This document shows positions 9,451 through 21,300 of a stretch of DNA of 64,000 nt, piece by piece. The first letter of the stretch is position 1. Each line of letters begins with the position of its first letter. Under the pieces are notes generated by a model that was not told the DNA's origin, made no database searches, and saw only the letters and a list, made by a program, of their open reading frames with translations. The translations under genes and the position numbers were made by a program. This stretch comes from Parus major. Taxonomy: Eukaryota > Chordata > Aves > Passeriformes > Paridae. The DNA lies in the NCBI RefSeq assembly GCF_001522545.3, contig NC_031770.1:17772751-17836750 (forward strand), in the 5' to 3' direction.

Positions 9451-12114
9451 ATTTGCTTGAACTATCAGAGGATATACAATGCATATTTTGCAGCCAGAAC
9501 AGGGAGAAGGACTCCACAAAAATTTGGAGCAGAGTTCTGTTTGTGGTGATCTTAGAAAAATCATATAGCTCTTTCTCATCTCCGAAAATAGCAGAAGCAC
9601 CACTATAAAATGGGGATTGGAATCCTGATCTTCTGCCTCTTCAGACTACAGAAATGTCTGCTGGGTCTATCCTGGCAAATCCCTCCCAGTGACTAAATGG
9701 CAGGCATTCAACCTACTAAAAGAAGAAACAACATATGTGGGCACAGAAAATAGATAGAGGCACTTCATTAAGAAAAACCAACATAATGTGTGCTCTTGAA
9801 TTAGTAGTGCAAGAAGAGATCAGTGATTACTTATCCACTGTCCCTTTCCCTTTGTTTGCAGTGTCCAAGGAGACCTTTCTGCAGTGGGCCAAGTGTGTAC
9901 ATGAAATTTCTGCCCATACCTGAGCCATGGTAGCAGTGACTTGTACTTGTCAGTGAACACACCCCTGCTAAACTGGCAGCCTTTAAAGACACTGCTCTTC
10001 ATTCCACACATGGAATTTAAGCATCTAGAGTCTTCTTTTCTAGATTATTCCTCCTGCCAGCCAAGTGTTGATTTTTAAGATCTACAATTATCCCTTTAGA
10101 AGCAAGTAAAAATCCTGGGGTTTTTTGATTCTTTTTACTGATTACAATTATATGGTAGCTTTAACCTCCTATTTTCTGCAGCAACCCAAAGACAAATGCT
10201 CAGCTGAGTTCTTTCAGCATAGAATCAGGCCCAAAGAGGTAAACTGGTTGAGACTTGGTCTGCTGTGGACAGAGGTATGGACAAATTTGCCATGGACAAA
10301 TCCATAACTGTGAAACAATGCTGTCTTGTCCAATGTCCTTGTGGCACTTTTGGAGATAGATGCTCACCAGCTTGGTTTCTTTTGGTGCTTTTGCTGGCTC
10401 TTGACTCTAACCTGAATCTCTGCCTGTCTGGAGCTGCAAAATGATCCTCATTTCCCCTGTACCTTTCTCAGAGCCAGTCCACCTGCAGCAGGCTGGTGGT
10501 GAGCCCTTTTCCTCCTGAAAGGTAGTTTATCCACCCATTCCTTAGAATCACTGCACTTAGGGACACTGGAGATTATGGATAAGGTTTGATAAACTTCTGC
10601 AGCATTTTCTCAAGCTCTAAAACCAAATTGCTCTTTTCATCATCACACTGAGGAAGATCATAGGTTATAGCCTGGCTTTCAGGTGTATGTCTTCTACTTC
10701 CAAGAAACAACTCTTTCAGCAATCAACATAACAGATGTATAAACAAATATCCATATGGAACTACTGTGAGGTCATGGGATGACACAGAAGCCTTAAAATG
10801 AATGAAAAGTATGTATTTGGGGCAACAATACCAATTTCCACTTTAAGAGTTTAGGTTTACAAGCAGAATTGTTCGGAGAAAAATAGGGATATAAGAAGTG
10901 ATTAGCTCTGGTGTTGCAAAGCTCAGAAGAATTCCCTGCATTTAACTAGAAGACAAAGTCTACTTCAGAACTGGTCTAGAACACAGCTTTCAGATAAGAT
11001 TTTTTTTCCTCAGCTGAAGCTCTATCACAAGGTATGGGTTACGTGATGCTAATGCCAGTCATTCCATCCTTGCTATCTGTTTTATTTCTAGGATGAATTG
11101 GCCTAGATCCATCTTTCATCAGTCAATTCCCACTATATTTTTTTTATTTTTGGTGAATGTAAAAGCCATTAGTTATCACAGTTGTGGAAATTGATGATTA
11201 AACTGTGAAGAAAACATTTTGTAATGTTTTTTTTCCATTAATGCTCCAGACCAAATTGTGTACATCCTTCCATCTTTAACTGTTTTCATTATCCACCAAA
11301 CCCATCACAGTTTCCCAAACGCTTTCTAGGCATGTGGATACCAGAATGCAGCACAGCAATAGCTGCAACAGAGCCAAATGAGAGGTTATTTGTCTTCTTG
11401 GTATTCCCCTGTTTTCATGCTTTGATTATGCTGATCACAGTAAATCACAGAGGATTGATAAATTCCATCAGCAAAAGCCTTTTTCACTAGTTGCTGGTTC
11501 CCTGTGAGCGTGGCCTGGGTCGCTCCCTCAGGGGTACAGAGCCACTCACTCACCTCTCCCAGAGCAGGGGATTGTTCCTGGCTCACCAGCAATTCAGGCC
11601 ATCAGCCATTACTCCTCCTTCCTCCCTGGTCCCCAGATCTCTCTGTCATTTTTTAACCCTGGAATGAGAGTGATTTCATTTGTGCTGCAGCTGACAAATA
11701 GCAGTGATAAGTAACAGTGGGTGAGGACCATTTGTTCAGAATGCCACAAAAACCCACCTGTGTTTGGAAGAGATCTTTTGCTGCCTGCTGGAGAACTGGT
11801 GTCTGCCCAGGTCCAGAACCACTTGGTGAGTGCCACATGGGTCAGTACTGTCGTCATTCTTTGGTCCAGGAGGGAAGTTATTGCAGAAGGGTTAAAACTG
11901 TGACCTCTGTTCCTGTCCCTCACCAGCCATCCTCTTGTCCTGGTCAAAATTGTGCTTTTCTGGTACAATATATGAGTTCTTGCCCTCTCCTGGAGCTTCA
12001 AAGGTTTCAAGATTCAGCTTCAGTGATCTAAACAACTCTTTGGACAACTATTTTTAAAACTTGAATCCACATTAGCTTTCGTTAACCTTCGCCTGTTATT
12101 TTTATAACACAGGG

Positions 12115-12160
12115 TATTTCATCACCATATGATACCATATTTCATCACCATATGATAGGA
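12115..12160 (+). repeat. 23-bp tandem duplication, two copies
   Basis: Unit 1 at 12115-12137 and unit 2 at 12138-12160 share TATTTCATCACCATATGATA and then differ in the last few bases. Each unit contains the palindrome CATATG. Local slippage duplication is the simplest explanation. Confidence 0.75.
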
Positions 12161-12557
12161 GCTGGTGCTCTCTTACCTATTTCTGTAGCAGAGAAATATC
12201 TGTCAACTACTACTATATTTTCTTAATTTCACAGATAGGTCTGCTGTTTCTGCATTGTTTTCCTTTCTTAGCATCCTTAGAAAAACCAGATCCCCTTTAT
12301 TTAGTGTTAAATTGATTTTTTTTTTTTAATCATCTCTTATTTCAGATTTAAATTTGTATTATTAGCTAACAACTTCTGCAGTTGGCCATGTGTTACAGCT
12401 CGGGGTTTTGATGTTGTTTCAAGTGTAGAGTTGCTTGCCTCTCCTCTTAAAGCTAAGGCCTTTTAGAATTTTTAATTATTTTTTTTTAATGTGGACTCTT
12501 CATTACTAGCTACTTAGTAAAATGCTATTAAACAACGATAGCTCATAATTTTATGTG

Positions 12558-12575
12558 TTTTTTTTTTTTTTTTTT
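12558..12575. repeat. T18 homopolymer
   Basis: Eighteen consecutive T residues between GTG and GTGTC. No retroposed gene or SINE body is recognisable on either side. Confidence 0.85.
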
Positions 12576-13642
12576 GTGTCACTGTCAAATATTTTTAGCT
12601 GTGTGAAATTGCAGGAAGTAGATTTAGATCAGCAGTTTGGGCTGTCCATTTGTGGTGTTCAAAATGAAGAGTCAAACATGACCAAAGTGTCACCGCTTGG
12701 TTTCTGTTTTGATTTTCTTTCTCCTTGCTATCTGCTACATGGAGCCAAGATACAGCCTCCTTGAGTCAGGAAATGGTTGAAGCTGTTGGTGATAATGTAA
12801 AAAATATGGGCATATTTTAGTTGTGGCAGTTTGACACCTCTGAGACAAGATCCCGGTGCTGAAATGATGGTCATGATGCTGCAGGAGAAAGCTGTGTTAG
12901 AGAACAAGCCTCAAGAGCTCATCTTCTCTGATCACTTGCATGATTTTGGAGGTCTGTAGAAGATAATGACACATTAATCTGCCCTGCATTTTTTCAAAGC
13001 ACTGACTCATGCATTTGTATTTGTTGGTGGGATGTCAATGACAACACAGCACTGTATTTGACAGAAAAAGCTACTTCTTCCAATTAAAACCTCTCTGTAT
13101 ACACAGTTGTAGCCAAGAACAGATTTTACTGGTTTCCCCCTGCTGTCTCAATTTTTTGTTCCATCTTTCTTTATTCCTTGCTTTCTCTCTAATATCCTGT
13201 TTCTGTCTTGTGGTATTTACATGCTGCTCCCAATAACATCTATAATTTATGAGCCTTACTTTTGGTGCACTGAAAGATCAAAACAAGGTCCAAAGAGCAT
13301 GACGCAGTAGTCTCAGCTTTGATATTACTTTATTTTTAGTTGTTCTCCCTACACAGAGCAGCATGACATTTTCTGTCAGCTCCTGCTACAAATTTTCTAG
13401 ACTGCATTGCCTGAGGCCCAAATGATTATAAATTTGTATTTCTGAGGTGGACTGTTTTAGATTTCACTGAGATGTTAGCAACAATCACTCCTGAAACAGC
13501 TGGGGGTTTTTCCCACTAAATATTTTAGCTGCAGATTAAGGCAACGATTTTGGTTCAGTCTTTTTGTGTCTTTTTCATGGTGTGAGATGAGGAACCTTGA
13601 AAGCAACAGGGCAAAATAATAAGGAAAAAAATATTTTATTTT

Positions 13643-13666
13643 TTTCTTTCTTTCTTTCTTTCTTTC
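13643..13666 (+). repeat. (TTTC)6 microsatellite
   Basis: Six perfect TTTC units preceded by further T residues. A tract of this kind is likely polymorphic between individuals. Confidence 0.9.
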
Positions 13667-13759
13667 TGGTACTTTTTCCAGTGTGTTAGCTCCACACTGG
13701 CTCTCATTGCATGCTCTCATCAGCACTCAAGGGCTTTCCAGAGACAAGAGAAATGTCAC

Positions 13760-13845
13760 CAGTGGGGAAACCAAGTCACAACTTTAGACAGCAGATGAGT
13801 GGCAGAACTGGAAACAGGGCCAAGTTTTTGAATCCCAGCGTCTGA
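13760..13845 (-). mobile_element. CORE-SINE/MIR-like relic
   Basis: The plus strand contains GCAGATGAGTGGCAGAACTGG and then a GAATCCCAG, in the order seen in the complement of MIR-type SINEs (CAGCTAGTGAGTGGCAGAGC ... GAACCCAGG). It is highly diverged, with a short insertion between the two blocks. These elements are non-coding, tRNA-derived and ancient in amniotes. The call rests on one conserved block. Confidence 0.45.
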
Positions 13846-14714
13846 AATATTGCTTGATTGAGCAGGCTAAAAGGTATTTTTTAACCTGCCATGTGCCCCA
13901 TGATTTCAGTATCTTCAGCTCCTCATTTTGCTTTCCAGTGAGCTACAGGAGGGAGGGAAAGATCCACTGGGGGATCTGCTTGGCTGCTTCCAGAAGGAAA
14001 AGCTAGGAAAACTAGGGTAAAAAACACTACCTGCTCCATTCTAACCTTTCCAAAATTTGCTTTGTGTTATAGTTCCACAGTTCCCAGTCCCAGTTTGTAC
14101 AGTCTGTGCAGGACCTGAATGAGTAGCTCAGGCTGCTGAAGGGCAGCATTTATCACAAGACGCTGCAGGTGCTATTTCCATGGGAAGGGCTGGGGCTTGT
14201 TTGTGTATTTCTATACTTACATTCTGTATGAAACCTAATCTGAAGCACTTTAGTGACAGCTGGAACTGCCAGAAGATTTCTTTGAAAACTTTCATGAGAT
14301 CAGGTGTTTTTTATAGATAAAACACCTTATGACTCCATTGGAAATGAGAAGTCGGAACGATTGTGCCGTGCACTCTGGATTCCCAGGGGGAGGTATTTTT
14401 AGGCCTGCCATTAGCACCACCAGCTCTAGCCTGTCAGCTCTCCAGCAGGCATTTAAGCTTTTCTGGAAGCCAGTTGTGTGTTGGCTCCACGAGCACAGTG
14501 ATGCACTCGGCTTGGTGTGCCCAGCTCCCGGGCTGGCCAGCCAAAAATTCCCACTGCATGGCTCCCTAGGGCACCCTCACTGCATCCAATGCCAAGCTGT
14601 GCTCCATCTCCTCCAACACAGCCTGTGACACGCTGCCCAGGCTGGTAGGTGACTCAAAATGCTCAATAAATGTGCTATGGCCTTCAGTAAGCAGGGGCAG
14701 GTGGGTTGGAGTGG

Positions 14715-15072
14715 ACAGGAGAAGAGAAGGCTCTGGGGAGACCTTACAGCACCTTCCAGTACCTGAAAGGACCTGCAAGGGAGATGGAGAGGGTCCTTTA
14801 AAAAAAAAAAAAAAAGTACTGATAAGACAAGGGGGAATGGATTTAAACTGAAAGAGAGTAGGTTTGGGTTGGATATTAGGAAGAAATTCTGAACTGTGAG
14901 GGTGGTGAGGCACTGGAAAAGGTTTCCCAGAGAAGCTGTGGATGCCCCATCCATGGAATTGTTCAGCTTTGAGCAGCCTGGTCTGGTGGACGGTGTCCTA
15001 GCCCATGGCAGTGGGCTGGAAATGGATGATCTTTACAGTCCCTTTCAATCCAGTCCTCTTTGAGATTTGAAA
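14715..15072 (+). mobile_element. CR1 LINE, 3' fragment (about 360 bp)
   Basis: The end of the CR1 reverse transcriptase region and its 3' UTR, in sense orientation. Landmarks are GGCTCTGGGGAGACCTTACA, CTTCCAGTACCTGAAAGGAC, GATATTAGGAAGAAATTCTG, GTGAGGGTGGTGAGGCACTG, AGCTGTGGATGCCCCATCCA and GATCTTTACAGTCCCTTTCA. An A16 run sits at 14800-14815 where the family has mixed sequence. About 20 bases that normally lie between the words GTTCA and GCTTTGAGCA are missing near 14965. The copy is 5'-truncated and cannot code. The terminal ATTCTATGATTCT-type repeat is degraded beyond about 15055. Confidence 0.93.
14800..14815. repeat. A16 homopolymer inside CR1
   Basis: Sixteen A residues within the CR1 copy. 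They replace part of the usual consensus, so they probably expanded after insertion. Confidence 0.85.
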
Positions 15073-16490
15073 TTTCCATGTGCACCGGGTTTTTGGAAGC
15101 TGAAAGTAGTAGATTCATTGAGAGGAAAAACATTTCAGAGACTGCCAGGAGGGAGCAGGAAAAGAAAGATAAAGAGTGAGGATTGTGTGTTTGCTCCTGA
15201 ATTTGAAGTAGAAAGAGAAATAGGATAGGATAGTGCTGGGATGATCCAGAGAATGGTAAAAGGATTAACTGTGAACAAGGAGGGCTATGGAGAAGAAGGG
15301 ATTTTACACTGAAATAGGGCAAAAAGGCAGAAAAAAACCCCTGTGCCAACAAAAAACCCAACAAACCAAAAAAAAGCCTCCAGAAAAGCTGGAGTCTGGG
15401 GAGAGAGCATGCATGGAATGGAAAAAAAAAGTACGATGTCTCTGTTAGCCTGGGAATGTGAGACTGGCTTGTTTCTTAACCTCTTTTATATTTGACTAGA
15501 TGTGAAACCAAGAATTTGTTTTATTGTTTTTTTAAGATACTGTCCATTGTAGGCCACTTCCTGCTAAAGGAGGGACTTTCACTCAAGAATTTGGGATAAT
15601 AAAGAAAAGGGATGAGTCTGCATATGCAGGGTAGAAGACCCATGATTCCATAAAATGCAATACAAATATTTAGCAGATAGGAAGGTTCTGAAATGTGTTG
15701 TTTGTGAGTCAGTAAGGCCCATAATCTTAGAGAAGCTCAAGTACCCTTATCCTCCATTTCCAGTGCTGTTATCCAAGGCTTATGGGAAATCTCTGCAACC
15801 CAGCTATCTATAGTTCCTACGTAATATGTAAAATTTAAATGCCTAAGGAAGACTTCCTTAGAAACCAGAGTATACTTGCCATACTATTTAGACAACCAGT
15901 ATTTCAGGGTAAGAATATAGAGATATGGACTACAGCCAGGAGGATAAATATATATGTGTATATATATATATATATATGGCAGCAGCACAATGTGACTGAA
16001 TCCCATCTGAGAGTTCCCAGCGCTATGTCAGTACAAATGTCTGCTTCCCTCAGTCAGAGTTGGCTTCGAGGGATGTATCCCATGAAGGGAAAATGCTACT
16101 GCAAACTCTTGGAGCTAGGAAGGTGTTAAAACCTCAGCCAAAATATGAGGCTGTATTACATAAGGTTTGGAAAAGTCCAGATTGCCTCTCCTTGGCTAAT
16201 CTGTCATAGCCATCTGCTGGCTTGCTGTTTGTCTCACAGCAAATACAAGCTGGTTTAAGTTAGTTTAGTGGGGTTTGGGGTTGTGGTTGGTGTTTTTTGA
16301 ACTAGTTCAGTCACTGTGTACTGTTTCAGGTGAGAACAGGCCTGAGGAAAGTTAGTGTGACACACTGCACTGTGTTGGAGCCCACAGGCTGCTAGGAGCA
16401 GCTTATCAGGTAAAAAATAATCTTTATTTTGGCAGATAATAAACTCTGAAATGTGAAAATAATGGTATTTAAAATAACTTCCTGTTCTTA
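15073..16490. other. No gene recognised
   Basis: Purine-rich sequence after the CR1, then unique sequence with an AT/GT microsatellite. Frames are at most 133 codons; the minus-strand frame at 14963-15364 partly reads antisense CR1. Confidence 0.55.
15948..15977. repeat. (TA)n microsatellite with a GTGT interruption
   Basis: Alternating TA from about 15948, interrupted once by TGTG at 15955-15958, then pure TA to 15977. Confidence 0.9.
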
Positions 16491-16491
16491 C

Positions 16492-16551
16492 CTTTCTGTC
16501 AAAAAAAACCCATCTAATGCAGTGGATGCAGTTGTTGCCCATCTGATGACC
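16492..16551 (-). other. Candidate 60-bp exon
   Basis: On the minus strand an acceptor TTGGTTTGTTTGCTCACAG is followed by 60 bases and then the donor AAAG|GTAAGAAC. Phase 0 is open for 20 codons and includes Cys-Ile-His-Cys. The exon contains a T8 run, which is uncommon in coding sequence. The peptide is not recognised. Decoy exons of this quality are frequent in introns. Confidence 0.12.
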
Positions 16552-17099
16552 CTGTGAGCAAACAAACCAATCGATGAGAGTAGGTGGCTTCCTGTCCAAA
16601 AAACCCCTCCAGGCACAGAGGATGGGCTTGCTCTGCCAGCCCAGCCATCACACAGTGGGTGACAAATGTGCTTCTCCCAGGAATGTCTGAAGTGGGGTAC
16701 TGAGCTGTGGCTCAGAGCAGTGATTTAGGGAACATGCGCCCTGGGCATGAGGTGTGGGTTTTTATGGTGAAAACGTGGTTAAAATTATGGGGAAATCACT
16801 TCCCCCCCACCCCTGTTTTTTTTTAATTAAATTACTTATGAGGAGGTGTCAGAGCCATTTGCACAGGCAGAAGAGATGAGGATTGGATTGAGCAAATAGA
16901 TCAAACGCCTTCTTTTTCTGTCCATGTTGCTCTTGGATCTATTTCACTGCACTGCTTTCTGTGGATGAAGAGTTCAGGCTTTGGCATTGCACACAGGTGT
17001 GTGCTGGGAATGAAACATCCCCTGAAAGTGGACCATTTTAGATAAAATAACTTTCCCCTCTCCACATGCCTTCGATTTGGTTTGCATGTGTTCCACCAA

Positions 17100-17360
17100 G
17101 CTTCCTTGACTGGATGTGCCTGTTGCTGTCTCGCTTTCTCTGCCGGCACTCGGAGGGAAGCTGCTGCTGCCCACTCTGCAGAGCCAGTTATTTCCAGCCA
17201 TCAAACCAGCTGCAGCCAGAAACTTCATAAATGTCATTAATTTGGAGTCCTGCTCTGCAGCTACAAGTCACTCCAGCTATGTAGGTCCTGCACCTATTTA
17301 TAACCTAGCAATCTGTCTCTGGGGGCTTTGTGCAGTTCTTTGCTCCGTGCCACGTGGGTG
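17100..17360. promoter_or_regulatory. Possible regulatory block (motif cluster)
   Basis: Within 150 bases lie an E-box CAGCTG (17207-17212), a homeodomain-like CATTAATTT (about 17234), a perfect MEF2-type CTATTTATAA (17294-17303) and an E-box CACGTG (17351-17356). The MEF2 plus CAGCTG pairing is typical of muscle or neural enhancers. Such motifs are short and common, so conservation is not shown. Confidence 0.2.
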
Positions 17361-17409
17361 GTAATGTAATAGCTGTGTATATTATAAGATTTCCTCTACC
17401 ACTTTTTAG

Positions 17410-17456
17410 AAGCAGCAGGTGCAGTGTCAGCAGACTGCTCTGGTAATAGAGCACAG
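17410..17456 (+). other. Candidate 47-bp exon
   Basis: The acceptor TTTCCTCTACCACTTTTTAG ends at 17409 and the donor CACAG|GTAAGG begins at 17457. The first frame is open and reads a Gln-rich peptide of about 15 residues. At 47 bp it is very short, with no recognised product. Confidence 0.1.
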
Positions 17457-18306
17457 GTAAGGTGGGAGCTGCTCTGTGGAACGCTCCCTCCTGTCTCGGC
17501 TGCACCATCTGATGTTTAGACAGTGGTTTGTTTCCTGCTCCTCTGTGTCAGTGAGCTCCCAGCTGGAACGGACTACAAAAAATGAAATATATTGATGGAG
17601 AGGTGTCTCTTTTGCAGCAGTGAGCAGCTGCAATGTTCCCTGAGAGTTTTTCCATGGAAAACTTGGGGGGAAGATGCAACGTCACTTCCTGGGTAGTCTG
17701 TGTCCTACCCAGAGCATGGCAGTGCTGCGTGCTGTGTAGATGTACACCCCCCTCCAAGAAACTCCACAGAGTGAAACAAAATGGTTCAAGATATGCAGGA
17801 GACCACAAAGAAAAGGCAAAATGACAGTCAGCATCACAGACAGAGGGTGTAGGGCAGCCAGCAACCTCCAAGCCATCAGGTTGTCTGTGGGTAAACTGAC
17901 AAGAGAGCACTGCAGTGGAGACACTTGGTGGATGTTTATAGGAGTTCCTCAAAAAGAAAAAAGTTTTTCTCAAGACACTCTAGCCTACAGGGACTACACT
18001 AGGGGCTTTGGGAATTAAATCCCCAAATAAAATCAGTCTTGGGAAAATAAACCAAACCAACATGGACTGTTTGCTTATGGATGCTCTTGCTTGTGTGTTT
18101 TATCCAGGAGGAGGTGAAACTGGAGCTTGGAGAAGTGAGGTCTTTTATCTCTACCTGCTCAAGGAAACCATGTGGAGGGAGAGAGGAAAGGATATGTTCT
18201 GGCCATTTAAGTGAAATTCTCTGTTGTCTGTAGCGATATGTTCCTTCTGTAGGAAATAAATTCTAAATAATGAATTTAAACAAGTTACATAATCCAGTTG
18301 GAATAG

Positions 18307-18344
18307 TTGTCATAAGTATCAATAATTGTCGTAAGTATCAATAA
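18307..18344 (+). repeat. 19-bp tandem duplication, two copies
   Basis: TTGTCATAAGTATCAATAA at 18307-18325 is followed directly by a copy with one change (CATAAG to CGTAAG) at 18326-18344. Recent local duplication is likely. Confidence 0.85.
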
Positions 18345-18349
18345 TGTTA

Positions 18350-21300
18350 ACTACTTACCTGTTGCAAATGTATTTGAATTCCATTTAGTGTTGTTAAGCA
18401 AAGATTTTGCCATGTCCTTGTTTAGGGTGTTCATTCTCCTTCATTATGTCACTGTACCTTTTTTTCCATCGGGTACCACTTACCACTTCCGCTGCTCCCA
18501 AAAGCCTTTGCACCCAGGCCCATATACAAATTAAGAGATATCCAGCAACACTGGGAACAAAAGATCCTAAAGACAATGAGCCACTGTAAAAACTAGGGAC
18601 TGAAAATAATAATCCTGGGCTGGCAAAGTAAATAATAGCAGATCATCCACCAGAGCTAGTCTCCGTCTTGTCACCATACTCTCAACAGCACTCAGACAAA
18701 ATAATTCCCCTAGACTTCAAGCCATTGGGGACTTCCTAGGGAGTCCTGTGAGGAAGGAAGCCCCAGCTCTGCCCAAGTGACAAAGCTGCACTGATCCTCC
18801 TCCTTCACGGCTCCAGTGGGAGCAGCAGCGCTGTGTGTGACCCATCGGGCCCCCACCCCAGAGCTGTTTTTCAATCAAGGCCTTTAAGAAAGGAGCTGGT
18901 CTCCTGGCCCTGCTCATAACACTTCTACTCCTCAGCTGCTTCTTTCATATTGTGTCTGTGGGTCTGAACAAACACCTGATGTGTGGGCTTGCTTCAGCCA
19001 GATGCCTTCACAGCTGCTTAGGCGCTCCTGAAATGCTTGAAAATGTTCAGTTGGAAATGCAATATTTCATATGTTTCTTGGGTGAGATATGCCATATGCA
19101 CAAATTAGAAAACACTCGGGTTTTGTGTGTGGGCACAGGTTCCCCAAAGGCTCAGCATTTTCCCAGCAGCACATAGCTCGTGTGGGTTGGCACATGGGGT
19201 GCAGAACATGTGCTCTGGGTGTTGGTGGTTGTGCTCTGGGAGCCCCTCTGGTCTGGGAACAGCTGAACTCGGATCCACCTCTCCTGTTGTGGGTACAGCC
19301 CTGGGAAAGGGAATACATTACACCTATTATTGGCAGTGACTTGAAGGGAAGCCAGGCTATCCCACATGTGAACCTTTGAGGATAAAGGGAAGGCTATTTC
19401 ATGCAGTGCTGGCTGAGGGACAGCTGCAGCTGCCTGTGCTTGCTACATTACCTAAGAAAAGCTTCTCAAAAAAAGCACCCCAAACCAACACTTCTTGGTT
19501 TATCTTTTCATAAGCCAAAACTTTAGGATAAGTGTCAGTTCAAGAGAAAGCAAAGGTTTCTTCTAAGAAGAATGGTTGAGGTACCATTGCGGGACAAGGG
19601 ACCTAGTGGGGAAAGCACTGAGACAGAGATGCTTCAGGGGGAGGAGGACAATGGCACAGGAATGGCAAACTTAGAGAAAAGGGAGGGGCTTGGGAGGGAG
19701 CTAAGTGCATTGGGGGAAAACTGAGACTGGAAAAAGAGCCAACATAAGCAAAGAGTCAGCAAGCGAGGGACAGAGAGTAAGAAACCTGCTCTAGGATGGG
19801 TCTAGAAGAGAACAGGGCAGGACCTGAGCACAAAAGCATGTCCTGTGCAGGGTCTAAAATAGAGCTGAGCATTTGTCCTACACTGCCAGAAAGCAGCTGC
19901 AAGGCCTGGAGTGAGGACCTGGGCCTCAGCATCCTCTGCTTGCTGAATGGCACAGGACAGCCCACTGAGCCCCTCTGCAGCTGAAGGGCAGAGATCTCCT
20001 TTTTGGGTTCCTGCCTCCTGCCAAATCTCACTGAAGGGACCTGGTGCAGGGCCCACAGGAAAACAGCCACAGCATTTAGGACCTGGGACATCCAGTGTGT
20101 GGGAGAAAAGGAAGGTTTGCCTCAAAATCTCCTTCTTGGATAAAATGGAGGCTTGGGGAGAAAAAGTAGTATGGCATCATGTAATTAAAGATTTTTGTAA
20201 TAGACAAGATCACCTTAATTTCTTCCTCCTACCAACTTTTTGAGTGCTTGACTTTGTAGCCTCGATGCCTTTTGGCGGATATCTGGGGATGTAATGTAGC
20301 TATGGAATTCCATGCAACAGAAGAGACAACTTTTTCCCACCTTGTAAAGTGTAAATGGGATTCACAAAAGAGTCTCTAGTTAGTAACCCTATGTCTTGGC
20401 ATCTGAATCCCCTGGTGATTATTTTCTAGTATGATGTAATTCCATTGCAAAAAGGGAAACACAGGCTTTGAACCAGGCCGACAGATTTTGCCTTTCTCTA
20501 CTCTACCATGATGTCTTTTCCAGGTGAATATTCTTAGTGTTTGGCCTTTCCAATTAGACAAAGGAATCACTGAAAATGTAATGCTTCTCAGGGGCGTGAC
20601 ATCATTCACACTGTGTCATAACATGTCATAAAAGGGCAATAATTCATGGGGCCCTGCCTGCTGCTACAATGATGTGGAGTCCTCTTGCCTGCAGAATGTG
20701 TCTGGGGATGATGAAGCTGTTGCAGGCTGGATGCTATGGAAAGGGGACACAGGCAAAAATTTTTATGAGCTTTAATACTGTCCTCATGCTCAGCTCTGGT
20801 ATTCTCACTGTTTTTTCCTGGTCTGCTGGCACCTGAACATTTTATCCTTTAGAAAATGGTCAAAAGCTCTTTCTGGGGCTGAACACTGAAGAATGAGTGT
20901 GCAGGCATGACATGGATTGCTGTGTGTAGGGTCTTGCCTGCAAATTTTGGGGGAATGGATTTTGATGAAGAAGTGGCTGACTGGAACACAGGAGAAGTGG
21001 TTTGATCCAGCACATGTGCCTGCTGTATTTAATGAGCATTACAGAGAGATTGAACCAAGATCCCCATGGGATGCTGCTCAGCCAGGCTTTCACAAATGGG
21101 GGGATGCCCACGGTGAGGTTACGTGGCAGGCAGGAACAGTGGAAACAGTGCCCTGTAATCCCACCTCTGCCAACACCTCCACCCACAATCCTGGCACAAG
21201 AAACCTTCCCAGCCATCCAGACAATTGCCATGCCTGAAATGGGCTGCATTGTTTCCAAAAACTGGCTGAAACACCCTTATTTTTACACAGGATGATTTAC

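Larger units (their letters stand above)
8450..13600. other. No gene recognised
   Basis: About 5 kb of unique, AT-leaning sequence. Frames are short. The 126-codon plus-strand frame at 8618-8998 is rich in Phe and Leu because its DNA is T-rich. The listed items here are a possible MIR-like scrap near 9.4 kb, a short tandem duplication near 12.1 kb and a T18 tract. Confidence 0.55.

Noticed and set aside
18484..18550. Minus-strand 67-bp exon between TTTTGTTCCCAG and GTAAGTGG
   Set aside because: The exon end (AAGTG) is a poor donor context and the reading frame gives no recognisable peptide; weaker than the candidates retained.
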